Below, in pieces: positions 1 to 9,637 of a stretch of 64,000 nucleotides of DNA; position 1 is the stretch's first letter, and each line of letters begins with the position of its first letter. Below the pieces are notes generated by a model. That model worked only from the letters and a program-made list of their open reading frames with translations. It ran no database searches and had not been told where the DNA came from. This DNA comes from Bacteroidales bacterium (GTDB lineage Bacteria; Bacteroidota; Bacteroidia; Bacteroidales; JAADGE01). The translations under genes and the position numbers were made by a program. Location of the stretch: contig JAIORQ010000049.1 in NCBI GenBank assembly GCA_021108035.1, forward strand, positions 1 to 64,000, written 5' to 3'.

Positions 1-172
1 ATAAAAAGCATATAGGTAACAAATATACTAATATTTCTAAATTTTGAATAAAATAAAAGCAATTACGTTTTCACACAGCCTCTTAAGTCGTGGGTTGAAA
101 TCAAAACATTGATTATAACCGTTTTAACGGTTTTTGTGAATAATGCAGGTTAGGAGTCCCATAAAGATAAAT
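1..172. other. AT-rich window edge, no gene seen
   Basis: No open reading frame is supported here. A short palindrome with arms AACCGTT and AACGGTT lies at about 117-132 and is followed by a T run on the plus strand, so it could be a weak terminator for a gene reading in from the left. Nothing else was recognised. Confidence 0.4.
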
Positions 173-2116
173 TTATCTTGAGATTATAAATTTTGATACA
201 GAAGTTTGTTTTGTGCCGATAATCTTACAAATATAAATTCCGGGAATAAGGTTTGATATATTTATTTCAGAATTGGTCATATCAGTAATATATCTTTGAA
301 CTTGTCCGGAAATATTGTAAATAAAGACTTCATTAATTTTATCATTTTTATTAATTGAATGTATTTTAATAAAATTATCTGCCGGATTTGGAGATAATAA
401 AGTGTTATTTTCTGATATTAAATTATCAATATCTGTAATAAATGATAAAATTACATCTTCTGTTATATCCTGTTCAACTATGGATAAAGTTTCCGAATAA
501 TCATCATATCCGGCTTTTGTTACTGTATATTGAATATCATTTCCTGATGCAAGATTTGAAAAAACGGCTTGTCCGGAGGCATTTGTTAATTTGTCTTGTG
601 AAAGAAAGTTAACATTGGCATTTTCAATTGGATTTGTGCCGTCTGTTACATTAAAGGTAACTGAATAAGAATAGATTTGAGCAAGATATTCATATGCAGC
701 ATAAATATCAATGATACCCCAACCATAATAATTATTAGGAGCATCTGCATTGTTTGCTGTCATTTTAAGTGCTTCAAATATATCCATATTGCTTGCATTA
801 GGAACCATCTCCCACAGCAAAGCAGCAGCTCCGGCTGTTAAAGGACATGAAAATGAAGTACCGCTTGCAGTTGTATAATAATTTCCGTAGGTATCTGCTA
901 CATAAACATCTGATCCCATAGCCATAACTTCGGGTTTGATTCGACCGTCGCCTGTAGGTCCTACTGAGCTGAAAAAAGTTCTGCTGCCGTCAGAATATAC
1001 TGCTCCTATTGCTAATACGCTGTCTCCGTCAGCAGGAGCTCCAATTGTTGTTGTTCCTCCGCCTCCGTTACCGGCAGAATTTACAACGAGAATACCTTTG
1101 CCGGCTGCAATATCAGCTGCAATTGTTATAATTGCAGTATTTCCGTCAAGTTCGGCGGGAGAATATCCGGTACCATCATCAAAATCTATATAGCCTAATG
1201 ATGTTGAAGTTATGTCAACACCAAGCGCATCAGCCCATTCGGCTCCGGCTACCCAGTTATCTTCTTCAACTTGTGTCTCTGAATCTGTGTTTTCAGTTTT
1301 AGCCAATAAATATGTTGCACCAAAGGCAGGCCCGATTAATTGTCCTTCATAAAAACCGCCGATAGTACTTAATGTCATGGTGCCGTGACTTCCGCTTCCC
1401 ATATCGCCTTCATCATCAACATTTCCGTCATTATTTACAAAATCCCATTGATTGGCAATATTCATGCTTGTGAATGCTTGATGCTCTAAATTATTAAAAC
1501 CTGCATCTAATACACAAATAATCACTCCGTTACCGCTGTATCCAAGGTCATGTACAACAGGAACATTGATTTGTTCCAGTTGTGTGAGGGATGATCCGTA
1601 ATTAAAATCATACATGATGGACTTTATAAAATTTTCGGATATAACTCTATTTTTTGTAATGTCCTTTTTATCATATTTCCCTTTCCTGACAATGTCAATT
1701 TTTTTGACAATACTCAATTCTGCAATTTGTTCCAAATTTTCACTTGAAACTTCTGCTGATATTGCATTTAACCATCTTGATTGATGTCTTAATTTATTAA
1801 TAAAAGGAATAACTTGCTTAATATAGTTTTCTTCAACCGGGATGTCGCAGTAATCTGTTAAAGGTCCTTTTTTTATTAATTTTCGCCTTCTTTGTAATGA
1901 TCTTTTTGACAAGTTATCTTCAGCAGTATTAATTTTTGATTTTAAATCAGAACCTTTATCGGTAAAGAATATCCATACAGTAAATTCCGGATTGTTTTTG
2001 TTTATATCAATATTCTTTATTAATACATTTGATAATTTTTCAGATATTTGGGCATCAGCTGTGAAAAAGAAAAAAATCAAAAAAACTAATGTGAAAATTT
2101 TTGTCAGATACTTCAT
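173..2116 (-). CDS. Secreted subtilisin-like (S8) protease with type IX sorting domain
   Basis: A secreted serine endopeptidase of 647 residues. An N-terminal signal peptide (about 1-22) is followed by a pro-region (about 30-145) and an S8 catalytic domain. The catalytic residues are visible: Asp204 in VLDAGFNN, His244 in GSHGT, oxyanion Asn350 in NSAGN and Ser421 in GTSFSCP. A segment at about 485-560 looks like a carboxypeptidase-regulatory-type beta domain. The last 75 or so residues (SPNPADNF to KFIISR) match the Bacteroidota type IX sorting domain, so the product is probably exported and anchored at or released from the cell surface. It is a tandem paralogue of the next gene, which lacks the extra beta domain. 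The substrate is unknown. Confidence 0.9.
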   Translation of the reverse strand: MKYLTKIFTLVFLIFFFFTADAQISEKLSNVLIKNIDINKNNPEFTVWIFFTDKGSDLKSKINTAEDNLSKRSLQRRRKLIKKGPLTDYCDIPVEENYIKQVIPFINKLRHQSRWLNAISAEVSSENLEQIAELSIVKKIDIVRKGKYDKKDITKNRVISENFIKSIMYDFNYGSSLTQLEQINVPVVHDLGYSGNGVIICVLDAGFNNLEHQAFTSMNIANQWDFVNNDGNVDDEGDMGSGSHGTMTLSTIGGFYEGQLIGPAFGATYLLAKTENTDSETQVEEDNWVAGAEWADALGVDITSTSLGYIDFDDGTGYSPAELDGNTAIITIAADIAAGKGILVVNSAGNGGGGTTTIGAPADGDSVLAIGAVYSDGSRTFFSSVGPTGDGRIKPEVMAMGSDVYVADTYGNYYTTASGTSFSCPLTAGAAALLWEMVPNASNMDIFEALKMTANNADAPNNYYGWGIIDIYAAYEYLAQIYSYSVTFNVTDGTNPIENANVNFLSQDKLTNASGQAVFSNLASGNDIQYTVTKAGYDDYSETLSIVEQDITEDVILSFITDIDNLISENNTLLSPNPADNFIKIHSINKNDKINEVFIYNISGQVQRYITDMTNSEINISNLIPGIYICKIIGTKQTSVSKFIISR

Positions 2117-2226
2117 AATTAATATTTTAAATTATACACTTTGAAATACAGATAGCTTTTTGTTGTAAAGTTGCATGAATCTAATTATTAAATTGACAGA
2201 AGTTTGTGAATACTTTAAATCTGCAT

Positions 2227-2292
2227 GCGTGGCATGGATATTTCTGTTTATTAATATATTACATATACTTAAATAAGCGAATCGTGCCACGC
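2227..2292. repeat. Palindromic intergenic element between the two S8 genes
   Basis: The arms GCGTGGCA (2227-2234) and TGCCACGC (2285-2292) are perfect inverted repeats around about 50 AT-rich bases. This 245-bp gap between the paralogous proteases is otherwise empty. The element could be a REP-like repeat or a terminator with a long loop. No T run follows either arm. Confidence 0.4.
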
Positions 2293-2361
2293 TGAATATT
2301 TTAAAATTCAACACTTTACAAAAGGACTTGCTGATTTATGGGAATAATTCAGTATTGAAAT

Positions 2362-4044
2362 TTATCTTGCTATTACAAATTTCAATACTGAAGTTTGTTT
2401 AGTACTTATAACTTTACATAAATAAATTCCCGGTTTAAGTTTTGAAATATTTATTCTTGAATTAGTTATATTATTATAATGCTTTTGAACTTGGCCTGAT
2501 ATATTGTAAATCATAACTTCATTAATTTTTTCATTAATATCTATTGACCGAATATTAATGAAATTACCTGAAGGGTTTGGAGAAATATACAGTGAATTTG
2601 AGATATTTTGAAAAAGATATTCAAATGCAGCGTAAACATCAATAATGCCCCAACCGTATTGATTATTAGGTGAACTTGCATTATTTGCTGTTATTTTTAG
2701 TGCATTAAATATTTCCATATTATTTGCTGTTGGAATCATTTCCCATAATAAAGCAGCCGCCCCTGCTGTTAAAGGACAAGAAAATGAGGTGCCGCTTGAA
2801 GTTCTGTAATAATTTCCGTTGGTATCCGCTACATAAACGCCTGAGCCCATTGCCATAACTTCGGGTTTGATACGTCCGTCACCTGAAGGTCCTACTGAAC
2901 TGAAAGTAGTTCTTGTACCGTCAGAATATACTGCTCCTACTGCTAATACACTGTCTCCGTCAGAAGGGGCATTAATTGTTGTTGTTCCGTTGCCGCTGTT
3001 ACCGGCAGAATTTACAACGAGAATTCCTTTGCCGGCTGCAATATCAGCAGCAATGGTAATAATTGCAGTATTACCGTCAAGCTCAGCCGGAGAATATCCT
3101 GTTCCGTCATCAAAATTAACATAGCCCAATGATGTAGAAGTTATATCGGCTCCATGTGCATCAGCCCATTCTGCACCTGCAACCCAATTATCTTCTTCAA
3201 TTTGTGTTTCTGAATCTGTGTTTTCAGTTTTAGCCAATAAATATGTTGCACCATAAGCGGGTCCGATTAATTCTCCTTCATAAAAACCGCCGATAGTACT
3301 TAATGTTTTAGTGCCGTGACTTCCGCTTCCCATATCGTCTTCATCATCAACATTTCCGTCATTATTTACAAAATCCCGTTGACCGGCAATATCCATGCTT
3401 GTGAATACTTGATGTTCCAAATTATTGAAACCGGCATCTAATACACAAATAATTATTCCGTTACCGCTGTAACCGAGGTCATGTACAACAGGAACATTTA
3501 TCTGTTCTAATTGAGTCAGAGAAGAACCGTAATCTAAATTGTACATGCTTGATTTTGTATTATAAATTGAAGTTATCTTTTTATTTGCAATATACCTTTC
3601 ATCATACTTTCCTTTCCTTACAATATCAATCTTTTTAACAAAACTATATTTTGCGATTTGCTCTAAATTTTCTCTTGAAACTTCTGCTGATATTGCATTT
3701 AACCATCTTGATTGATGTCTTAATTTATTAATAAAAGGTATTACTTGCTCAATATAGTTTTCTTCAACCGGGATGTCATAATAATCGACAACAGGTCCGT
3801 TTTTTATCAGTTTTTGCCTTCTTTGTATTGATCTTTTTGACAAGTTATCTTCAGCAGTATTAATTTTTGATTTTAAATCAGACCCTTTATCGGTAAAGAA
3901 TATCCATACAGTAAATTCCGTATTGTTTTTATTTATACCGATGTTTTTAATTAAAGCATCGGAAATTTTATTATTATTTTGTGCATAAGCATCGAAAAAA
4001 CAAAAAAACATAATTAATATGGAAATGTATTTTAAATGCCTCAT
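2362..4044 (-). CDS. Secreted subtilisin-like (S8) protease, tandem paralogue
   Basis: A 560-residue S8 serine protease, very similar along the pro-region and catalytic domain to the gene just downstream. There is a signal peptide (about 1-22) and the predicted catalytic residues are Asp203, His243, Asn349 and Ser420, with the same motifs DAGFNN, GSHGT, NSAGN and GTSFSCP. A type IX sorting domain follows the catalytic domain directly (SPNPSGNF to KFVIAR), without the intervening beta domain of its sister. The pair most likely arose by local duplication followed by gain or loss of that domain. Both triads look intact, so both should be active. A role in extracellular protein or peptide breakdown is inferred. 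Confidence 0.9.
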   Translation of the reverse strand: MRHLKYISILIMFFCFFDAYAQNNNKISDALIKNIGINKNNTEFTVWIFFTDKGSDLKSKINTAEDNLSKRSIQRRQKLIKNGPVVDYYDIPVEENYIEQVIPFINKLRHQSRWLNAISAEVSRENLEQIAKYSFVKKIDIVRKGKYDERYIANKKITSIYNTKSSMYNLDYGSSLTQLEQINVPVVHDLGYSGNGIIICVLDAGFNNLEHQVFTSMDIAGQRDFVNNDGNVDDEDDMGSGSHGTKTLSTIGGFYEGELIGPAYGATYLLAKTENTDSETQIEEDNWVAGAEWADAHGADITSTSLGYVNFDDGTGYSPAELDGNTAIITIAADIAAGKGILVVNSAGNSGNGTTTINAPSDGDSVLAVGAVYSDGTRTTFSSVGPSGDGRIKPEVMAMGSGVYVADTNGNYYRTSSGTSFSCPLTAGAAALLWEMIPTANNMEIFNALKITANNASSPNNQYGWGIIDVYAAFEYLFQNISNSLYISPNPSGNFINIRSIDINEKINEVMIYNISGQVQKHYNNITNSRINISKLKPGIYLCKVISTKQTSVLKFVIAR

Positions 4045-4118
4045 AATAAGTGTTTTGTTATCAAATTATTAAAATGCAAGTGTTTTTAAAACCAAACTCA
4101 AAGTTACGAAAAACTAAA

Positions 4119-4841
4119 CTAAATTATTAAACTTTTTTCAGCTTCTAAAATATTTTCCGGTTTTCCAAGATCAAACCAGTAGTTATGTTTTGTTTCAAAT
4201 GCCGAAATTTTGTGATCTTCAGCTAATCGCAAATATAAGTCAATTATTGAGAATTTGCTTTTTTCAATTATGAATTTAAAAATACTTGAATTGATAATAT
4301 GAATTCCGCTGAAAGACCATGGTTGAAGTTTCCCGTTTGCTTTTCTTACTTCTTTAGTTTCATTTGTTTGATAATTTTTCCATTGGCAAAGTGCGTTTGT
4401 TTCATCAAAAAGCAACTTTCTTGAAGAATCTCTTTTTTGTACAACAAGTGTTGCTGTTGCATCATTTTTTCGATGTTCTTCGATAAGCTTATTCAGGTCA
4501 ATATCGCAAAAAATATCAACATTATGTATTATAAATATCTCCGAACTTTCAAGAAATCTTTTAGCTTTCAGCAAACCGCCGCCTGTTTCAAGAAGTTGTT
4601 TTCTTTCATCAGATATTTCAATATTTGCATTGAAGTTATTGTTTTTTTTCAGAAAGGATTCAATTTGATCGGCAAAATGATGCACATTAATAACTAAATC
4701 ATTGAAGCCTTGTTTTTTTAGTCTTAATATTAAATGTTCCAATACAGGCTTACCGTTCAACTCTACTAAAGCTTTAGGCTTATTATCAGTTAAAGGCTTA
4801 AGGCGAGTTCCCAAACCTGCAGCAAAGATCATTACTTTCAT
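4119..4841 (-). CDS. Sugar-1-phosphate nucleotidyltransferase
   Basis: A 240-residue cytosolic NTP_transferase-family enzyme that joins an NTP to a sugar 1-phosphate. The N-terminus has the family signature GLGTRLKPLT followed by KPKALVELNGKP, and there is a metal-binding-type Asp in IHNVDIFCD near residue 110. The size and sequence resemble MurU or mannose-1-phosphate guanylyltransferase-like proteins of Bacteroidota, used in cell-wall recycling or polysaccharide synthesis. The MurU partner kinase AmgK is not visible beside it, so the exact sugar is left open. The neighbouring NagZ-like hydrolase makes a role in amino-sugar recycling attractive, but that is inference. Confidence 0.85.
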   Translation of the reverse strand: MKVMIFAAGLGTRLKPLTDNKPKALVELNGKPVLEHLILRLKKQGFNDLVINVHHFADQIESFLKKNNNFNANIEISDERKQLLETGGGLLKAKRFLESSEIFIIHNVDIFCDIDLNKLIEEHRKNDATATLVVQKRDSSRKLLFDETNALCQWKNYQTNETKEVRKANGKLQPWSFSGIHIINSSIFKFIIEKSKFSIIDLYLRLAEDHKISAFETKHNYWFDLGKPENILEAEKSLII

Positions 4842-5254
4842 TTTATAAAAAATTATTACATTGTTTCATTGCTGAATTGTTTATTTATTTAATTCTAATT
4901 AACGACTTTACCCTTTTGGCGGTTATAAACCCCAAAAGTGGTTTCTTTGTTTATCCGCCGACAGGGTTTACAACTGCTGTCGCGGACATTCCGGTTAATT
5001 TTACAGCTTAATAACTTAAAGTTGTAAAGTAGAATTAAATATTTTTCAAAAATAAAAAATTCAAAGCAGTAATAAAATTCTTTTTTATACAATTTTTTTA
5101 TGCTGATCTGTTTATTTGTATTATTTGCAGATTGCTAAATGTTAGACTGTTAGAGTTCAACAATATAGCAATAAAGCAATTTAACAATGATAATAAAATT
5201 CAAAATTCCCGATAAAACCGACTTTTTCGATATCTCATGAAAAATCAATATTTT
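4842..5254. other. Intergenic region with a GC-rich inverted repeat
   Basis: This 413-bp stretch contains no convincing gene. An open frame at 4895-5092 lacks any family signature and shows the base composition of noncoding DNA. The region holds an inverted repeat at 4955-4985 (arms built on CGACAG and CTGTCG with one bulge), much richer in GC than its surroundings, and a run of degenerate CAATNNAA-type short repeats around 5158-5190 that also recurs in other gaps of this window. Confidence 0.45.
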
Positions 5255-8254
5255 TTACTGTAAATTTGCTGTAGTTTTTAATGTATCCAAATCAGGAAAT
5301 GATTTATAAAACAGATCTTGTACTTTTGTTCTTACATCCATTTTCAGTAATTTGTTATTTTCACTTGTAGGATGAATACGATTTGAAAGAAAGATATAAA
5401 TAAAATCATATTTAGGATCTATCCAAACTAAAGCACCGGTAAATCCTGAATGTCCGAAACTTTCATCGGATGCAAATTGTGAAGACGGTCCGCCTGTCGG
5501 TCTTAACGGCTTGTCAAAACCCAGCCCTCTTCTGTTGCCTGTTTTACAAAAAACACATGTTGAAAATAACTTTATTGTTCTTTTATTTAAATAACGCTCA
5601 CCACCGTATTTTCCGTATCCCAAATACATTTGCAGCAATTTTGCAAGATCATTTGCATTTGAAAATATTCCTGCATGTCCGTTTACATTACCGGTCATGG
5701 CAGCAGCATAATCATGAACATATCCTTGAATCAATTGTTTCCTGAAAAAGTTGTCATTTTCAGTAGGAACAATATCATTTTTTGAGTAATGTTCTAAAGG
5801 CAAGTACCCCAGTGTGTTTGCACCTAATTTATTATAGAAATTTTCTCTAACGTAATCTTCTTGCTGTTCTTTTGTAAGGTCTTCAATCATTTTATGAAAT
5901 AAAATAAAGCCGAGATCACTGTATTTATATTTCTTTTTTGTTCTTAGTTCAGAATTATATATCTTTTGATAAATTGTATCTCTGTATGATTTGGTGATAT
6001 ATAGATTATCTGCAACTTTTACAGAGAACTTATCATTTTTATATTTTGAATAAATCGTATTATTCAATATATTGTTTTCCTGATCTTTGTATGTTGTAAT
6101 ATAAAATGGTATCCAAGGTTTTAATTTGGCCTGATGAGCCAGTATATCTTTAATTATAATGTTTTCCTTATTTGTGCCGATTAATACCGGCATATATTCA
6201 GACAGTTTTTTATTTATATCAATCTTTTTTTCTTCATACAATTTCATTAATGAGGGTAGAGTAGAAGCAATTTTGGTTATGGATGCAAGATCATAAATAT
6301 CAAAATTATTTGTTTTGTGTTTTTTTGCATATGTATGATATCCCCATGATTTATAATAAAATACGGTTCCGTTCCTTACAGCCATTACGGTTGCTCCGGG
6401 AGTTGCATTTTGAATAATTGCATCTTTTATTACAGAGTCAATTTTCAGTAATGTATCAGTATTTAAACCTAAACTGAAAGCATCAGAATATCCAAGTCTC
6501 TTTTTTATAACTAAATCACCTTTACCGGCAGGGAACAGATCGCCTGCTGAAACAGGAAGTTGTCCTTGAGATGTGATGCCCCCGAATAACAATTGTGCAG
6601 AAAGATCACGTGTAAGTTGCCAATCGTTATAGGAAACTAAAACAGCTTTTAAGTTTTCGGGTTCTTTGAATCTTTTTAAAGCATAAGGATTGCCGAAAAG
6701 CACTAATATTACTTTTGTTTTTAATGATAATTTCCTTACAAATTCGACAGTATTGCCGTTTACTCCGAAATATGGCGGATTGTTGCTCATTTTGTGAATG
6801 CTCACAACAACTTTATCATATTTTGATAATTTATTTAATTGTTTATTGAAAACGCTCATTTCTGAACCTTTGTTTACGGCAAAGTTTGATACATCATCAT
6901 ACATTGCCAATCTTTTTTGGAAGTTGCTGATATAGCCGTTCCCTACTGATATTGAGGCAATTTTATCCTTATCAAGATTTTTAAAAGGAATAATATTATC
7001 TTTATTTAAAGCAAGTGTTAAGGATGATTCTATTAGCTTTCTGTTGAGTAATTTTGCATCTTCAGTATTAAGATCATTATAAATATTTTTTATTTCAACA
7101 GGTTTGTAGTTATTTAATCCAAATCGGTTTTTTACAGTTAAAATTTTCCTGCATCTTTCATCAATATCTTTTTGTGATAACTTTCCTTTTTTAATTGCTT
7201 TTTTGATCTTCTCAAAAGCAATCGGAATATTTTCGGGCATAAGCAAAACATCAACACCTGCAATTAATGCCGCTACTTCTGTTTCTCCGGGTTCATAATA
7301 TTTACTTACACCTTGCATACCGAGAGCATCAGTAAAAATTAAACCGTCAAAATTTATTTTATTTTTTAACAGTTCTGTTACAATTGGTTCTGAAAGACTT
7401 GAAGGTCTGTTTTCTTCTGAATCTAATGAAGGAATATGCAAATGAGCCATCATAATAGCTCCCAATCCCGAATTTATAAGCTCTTTAAAAGGGTAAAGTT
7501 CAATAGAGTCAAGACGGTTTATCGAATGTTTGATAATCGGTAAATCTTTATGAGAATCAACATCTGTATCACCGTGTCCGGGAAAATGTTTTCCGGTGGC
7601 AAGTATTCCGTTATCTTGCAAGCCAACCATGTATGCTAATCCTTTTTTAGCAACATTTTCTTTTATTTCTCCAAATGATCTGCTGTTGATAACCGGATTA
7701 TTTGCATTATTATTAACATCAATAACAGGTGCAAAATTTATATTAATGCCCAAACGTTTGCATTGTCTTGCAATTTCTACACCGAATTCATATATTAATA
7801 TATCGTTCTGTATTGCACCCAACATCATTTGTCTCGGGTACTTAACAGTACTGTCAAGCCTCATTGATAATCCCCATTCATAATCTCCTGCAATCATTAC
7901 AGGGATTTTTGAAATTGACTGATAATAGTTTGTTAATTTTGCTTGAGAAACAGGACCTCCTTTAAAAAAAATCAATCCGCCGATATTGTATTTATTTATA
8001 ACAGATGTAAGATGATCAATATTTGCTTTTCCTTGATTCGGGTATGCTGCAGCCATAAACAATTGACCTAATTTTTCATCATCAGTCATTGTATTCATAA
8101 GGGAATCAACCCATGAATCTGTATCAGTATAATTAATGTTACTTCTTTTTGCTTCTTTGTTATGTTTTTTTTCAATAGTTGTACTTTGTATGAAAAAAGC
8201 AGGTATTATTAATAATAATGCAGCAAAATATTTACTTATTCTTCCAAATCTCAT
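5255..8254 (-). CDS. NagZ-like GH3 glycosidase fused to a beta-lactamase-family hydrolase
   Basis: A 999-residue exported two-enzyme fusion. A hydrophobic N-terminus (about 8-25) suggests secretion to the periplasm. Residues about 45-400 form a glycoside hydrolase family 3 domain with the N-acetylglucosaminidase signature KHFPGHGDTDVDSH at 222-235 and nucleophile Asp309 in TDALGM. Residues about 400-590 look like the C-terminal alpha/beta sandwich. Residues about 600-985 are a serine beta-lactamase/penicillin-binding-like domain with Ser658-x-x-Lys661 (SITK), a YSD in the YxN position and a C-terminal HSG. This domain order is known in Bacteroidota. The likely job is trimming peptidoglycan amino sugars, with the second domain acting on muropeptides or esters. 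Confidence 0.92.
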   Translation of the reverse strand: MRFGRISKYFAALLLIIPAFFIQSTTIEKKHNKEAKRSNINYTDTDSWVDSLMNTMTDDEKLGQLFMAAAYPNQGKANIDHLTSVINKYNIGGLIFFKGGPVSQAKLTNYYQSISKIPVMIAGDYEWGLSMRLDSTVKYPRQMMLGAIQNDILIYEFGVEIARQCKRLGININFAPVIDVNNNANNPVINSRSFGEIKENVAKKGLAYMVGLQDNGILATGKHFPGHGDTDVDSHKDLPIIKHSINRLDSIELYPFKELINSGLGAIMMAHLHIPSLDSEENRPSSLSEPIVTELLKNKINFDGLIFTDALGMQGVSKYYEPGETEVAALIAGVDVLLMPENIPIAFEKIKKAIKKGKLSQKDIDERCRKILTVKNRFGLNNYKPVEIKNIYNDLNTEDAKLLNRKLIESSLTLALNKDNIIPFKNLDKDKIASISVGNGYISNFQKRLAMYDDVSNFAVNKGSEMSVFNKQLNKLSKYDKVVVSIHKMSNNPPYFGVNGNTVEFVRKLSLKTKVILVLFGNPYALKRFKEPENLKAVLVSYNDWQLTRDLSAQLLFGGITSQGQLPVSAGDLFPAGKGDLVIKKRLGYSDAFSLGLNTDTLLKIDSVIKDAIIQNATPGATVMAVRNGTVFYYKSWGYHTYAKKHKTNNFDIYDLASITKIASTLPSLMKLYEEKKIDINKKLSEYMPVLIGTNKENIIIKDILAHQAKLKPWIPFYITTYKDQENNILNNTIYSKYKNDKFSVKVADNLYITKSYRDTIYQKIYNSELRTKKKYKYSDLGFILFHKMIEDLTKEQQEDYVRENFYNKLGANTLGYLPLEHYSKNDIVPTENDNFFRKQLIQGYVHDYAAAMTGNVNGHAGIFSNANDLAKLLQMYLGYGKYGGERYLNKRTIKLFSTCVFCKTGNRRGLGFDKPLRPTGGPSSQFASDESFGHSGFTGALVWIDPKYDFIYIFLSNRIHPTSENNKLLKMDVRTKVQDLFYKSFPDLDTLKTTANLQ

Positions 8255-8319
8255 ATTTAGTCTTCTTTTATAAATTTAATATTTTCTTTAACATTCTGCA
8301 AAATTATAAAATGTATAAT

Positions 8320-8341
8320 AAAAAAGCCGCCAAAAGGCGGC
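8320..8341 (-). terminator. Intrinsic terminator of the 63-residue ORF
   Basis: Perfect 6-bp GC stem (GCCGCC/GGCGGC) with a 4-base loop. Read on the minus strand, it is followed by a run of six T residues. It lies about 24 bases past the stop of the small gene at 8365-8556 and separates it from the GH3 fusion. It is the cleanest intrinsic terminator in the window. Confidence 0.85.
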
Positions 8342-8364
8342 AATTTTACTTTCTGTTTAAAGTC

Positions 8365-8556
8365 TTATGAATCAGCGTATATTAATATTTTGTTAATAAC
8401 TTCTTTGCTCGGACTTAAACGAATTGAGTTTAATATCTCTGAAGTTTTGTAATATACTTTGTTAAGCGATAAATTGTTTGAATTAATAAAAATAATTTTT
8501 GATTCAGCTTCACTCTTTACAGAACAAAAAATAGTATAAAGTTTATTCATACACAA
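8365..8556 (-). CDS. Small conserved-looking protein, 63 residues
   Basis: A short hypothetical protein. Support comes from the strong terminator just after its stop, and from the C-terminal end (SPSKEVINKILIYADS), which resembles the ending PSxExIxxIxxYA/SxS of small Bacteroidota proteins of about 60 residues that I recall near regulatory genes. An internal Met3 could be the true start. There is no signal peptide or metal motif. It precedes no co-directional gene within 100 bp, so it is probably monocistronic. Function unknown. Confidence 0.6.
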   Translation of the reverse strand: MCMNKLYTIFCSVKSEAESKIIFINSNNLSLNKVYYKTSEILNSIRLSPSKEVINKILIYADS

Positions 8557-8662
8557 ATTGGGTTTAATTAAAAATGCTAATAATTCAACCTATAAACGTT
8601 TGTTTTTTATGAATATTTTATATATCAAAAATTTTAACAAATTTTAACAGAATTGTGAATGA

Positions 8663-9559
8663 TTAATCGGATGAATCATTTTCTGTAAGAAATTTTGTTG
8701 CTGTTACAACATTTCCTTTTCCTGAAAATTCAACTTTATCAAATAAAAACCGTGTAATAAAAATACCTCTTCCGCTTAATTCAAGTATATGATCTTGATC
8801 GGTAGGATTTGGAAGGAGGTTCCAATCAAAGCCTTCTCCTTCGTCAGTAATTGTCCAACGAACAATTTTATTATCAGTAAAGAAATCAACAAAAATTTTT
8901 CTGTTTCTGAATTTAGGATTATTTACTCTGTCTTCATACAATTCATCTAAAGTACCTTCATCTAAAGCTTTTTGCTTTTCATGATAGTCAATTGCCAAAT
9001 TTCCGTGTTCAATTGCATTTGTAATAAGTTCTACAAGACCTAATTCAATATTAACTTTAATATTATCATCAATTTCGAGGGAAGATTCTACAATAACTTT
9101 GTCAACTATCTTTGGAATTTTATTAAATTCACTTCTAAATTCAATTTGAAAATTTCTGTTAATTAAGTATCCGGGAAGAGCATCAGGTGAATATTTAGAA
9201 GTAATAATTGCTTTATATTTTTTTAATAATCTTAAAAGAGCTTGGCTTGATACAGGTTTCTTTAAATAATTGTTGGCTCCGAGATGAAGTGCCTGAATGG
9301 CATAATTCTCTGTGCCGAAGGCAGTTATTATTATAACAATAGCATCTGATTTTTTATCTCTTATTGCTTCAAGTAATTCAAGGCCGTCCATTATCGGCAT
9401 TTGAATATCTGTTAATACTAAGTCCGGTTTATATTCATCAAAAATGTTTAAACCTTCAATTCCGTTTGCTGCGGATCGAAAAGTATAACCGTTTGATTCT
9501 AACAAACTTTCTAAAAAAAATCTGGAGGCATTATCATCTTCTACAATGAGAACTTTCAT
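8663..9559 (-). CDS. Response regulator fused to a histidine-kinase-like ATPase domain
   Basis: A 298-residue cytosolic signalling protein. Residues 1-120 are a receiver domain with acidic pocket Glu7/Asp8/Asp9, phosphoacceptor Asp51 in LTDIQMP and Lys near 101 in LKKPVS. Residues about 140-295 are an HATPase_c domain of the anti-sigma (RsbW/SpoIIAB) type: an N-box in ELITNAIEHGN, a G1 box in DEGEGFDW and a G2 box in SGRGIFITRF. There is no dimerisation/phosphoacceptor histidine domain, so it is not an ordinary hybrid kinase. A phosphorylation-controlled serine kinase or partner-switching regulator is the likely role. No cognate STAS protein or sensor kinase is visible nearby. Confidence 0.88.
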   Translation of the reverse strand: MKVLIVEDDNASRFFLESLLESNGYTFRSAANGIEGLNIFDEYKPDLVLTDIQMPIMDGLELLEAIRDKKSDAIVIIITAFGTENYAIQALHLGANNYLKKPVSSQALLRLLKKYKAIITSKYSPDALPGYLINRNFQIEFRSEFNKIPKIVDKVIVESSLEIDDNIKVNIELGLVELITNAIEHGNLAIDYHEKQKALDEGTLDELYEDRVNNPKFRNRKIFVDFFTDNKIVRWTITDEGEGFDWNLLPNPTDQDHILELSGRGIFITRFLFDKVEFSGKGNVVTATKFLTENDSSD

Positions 9560-9637
9560 CTGTTTATTATATTTTGGTAAAGCCCGTAATAAATACTTAT
9601 TTATACTTCTACGATAATAATAATAATAAGTTGCAAT

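Noticed and set aside
2132-2314. 60-codon minus-strand frame between the two S8 genes
   Set aside because: No family signature, composition of noncoding DNA, and it overlaps the palindromic element at 2227-2292.
4895-5092. 65-codon minus-strand frame
   Set aside because: Lies across an inverted repeat in an intergenic region, with no recognisable protein features.
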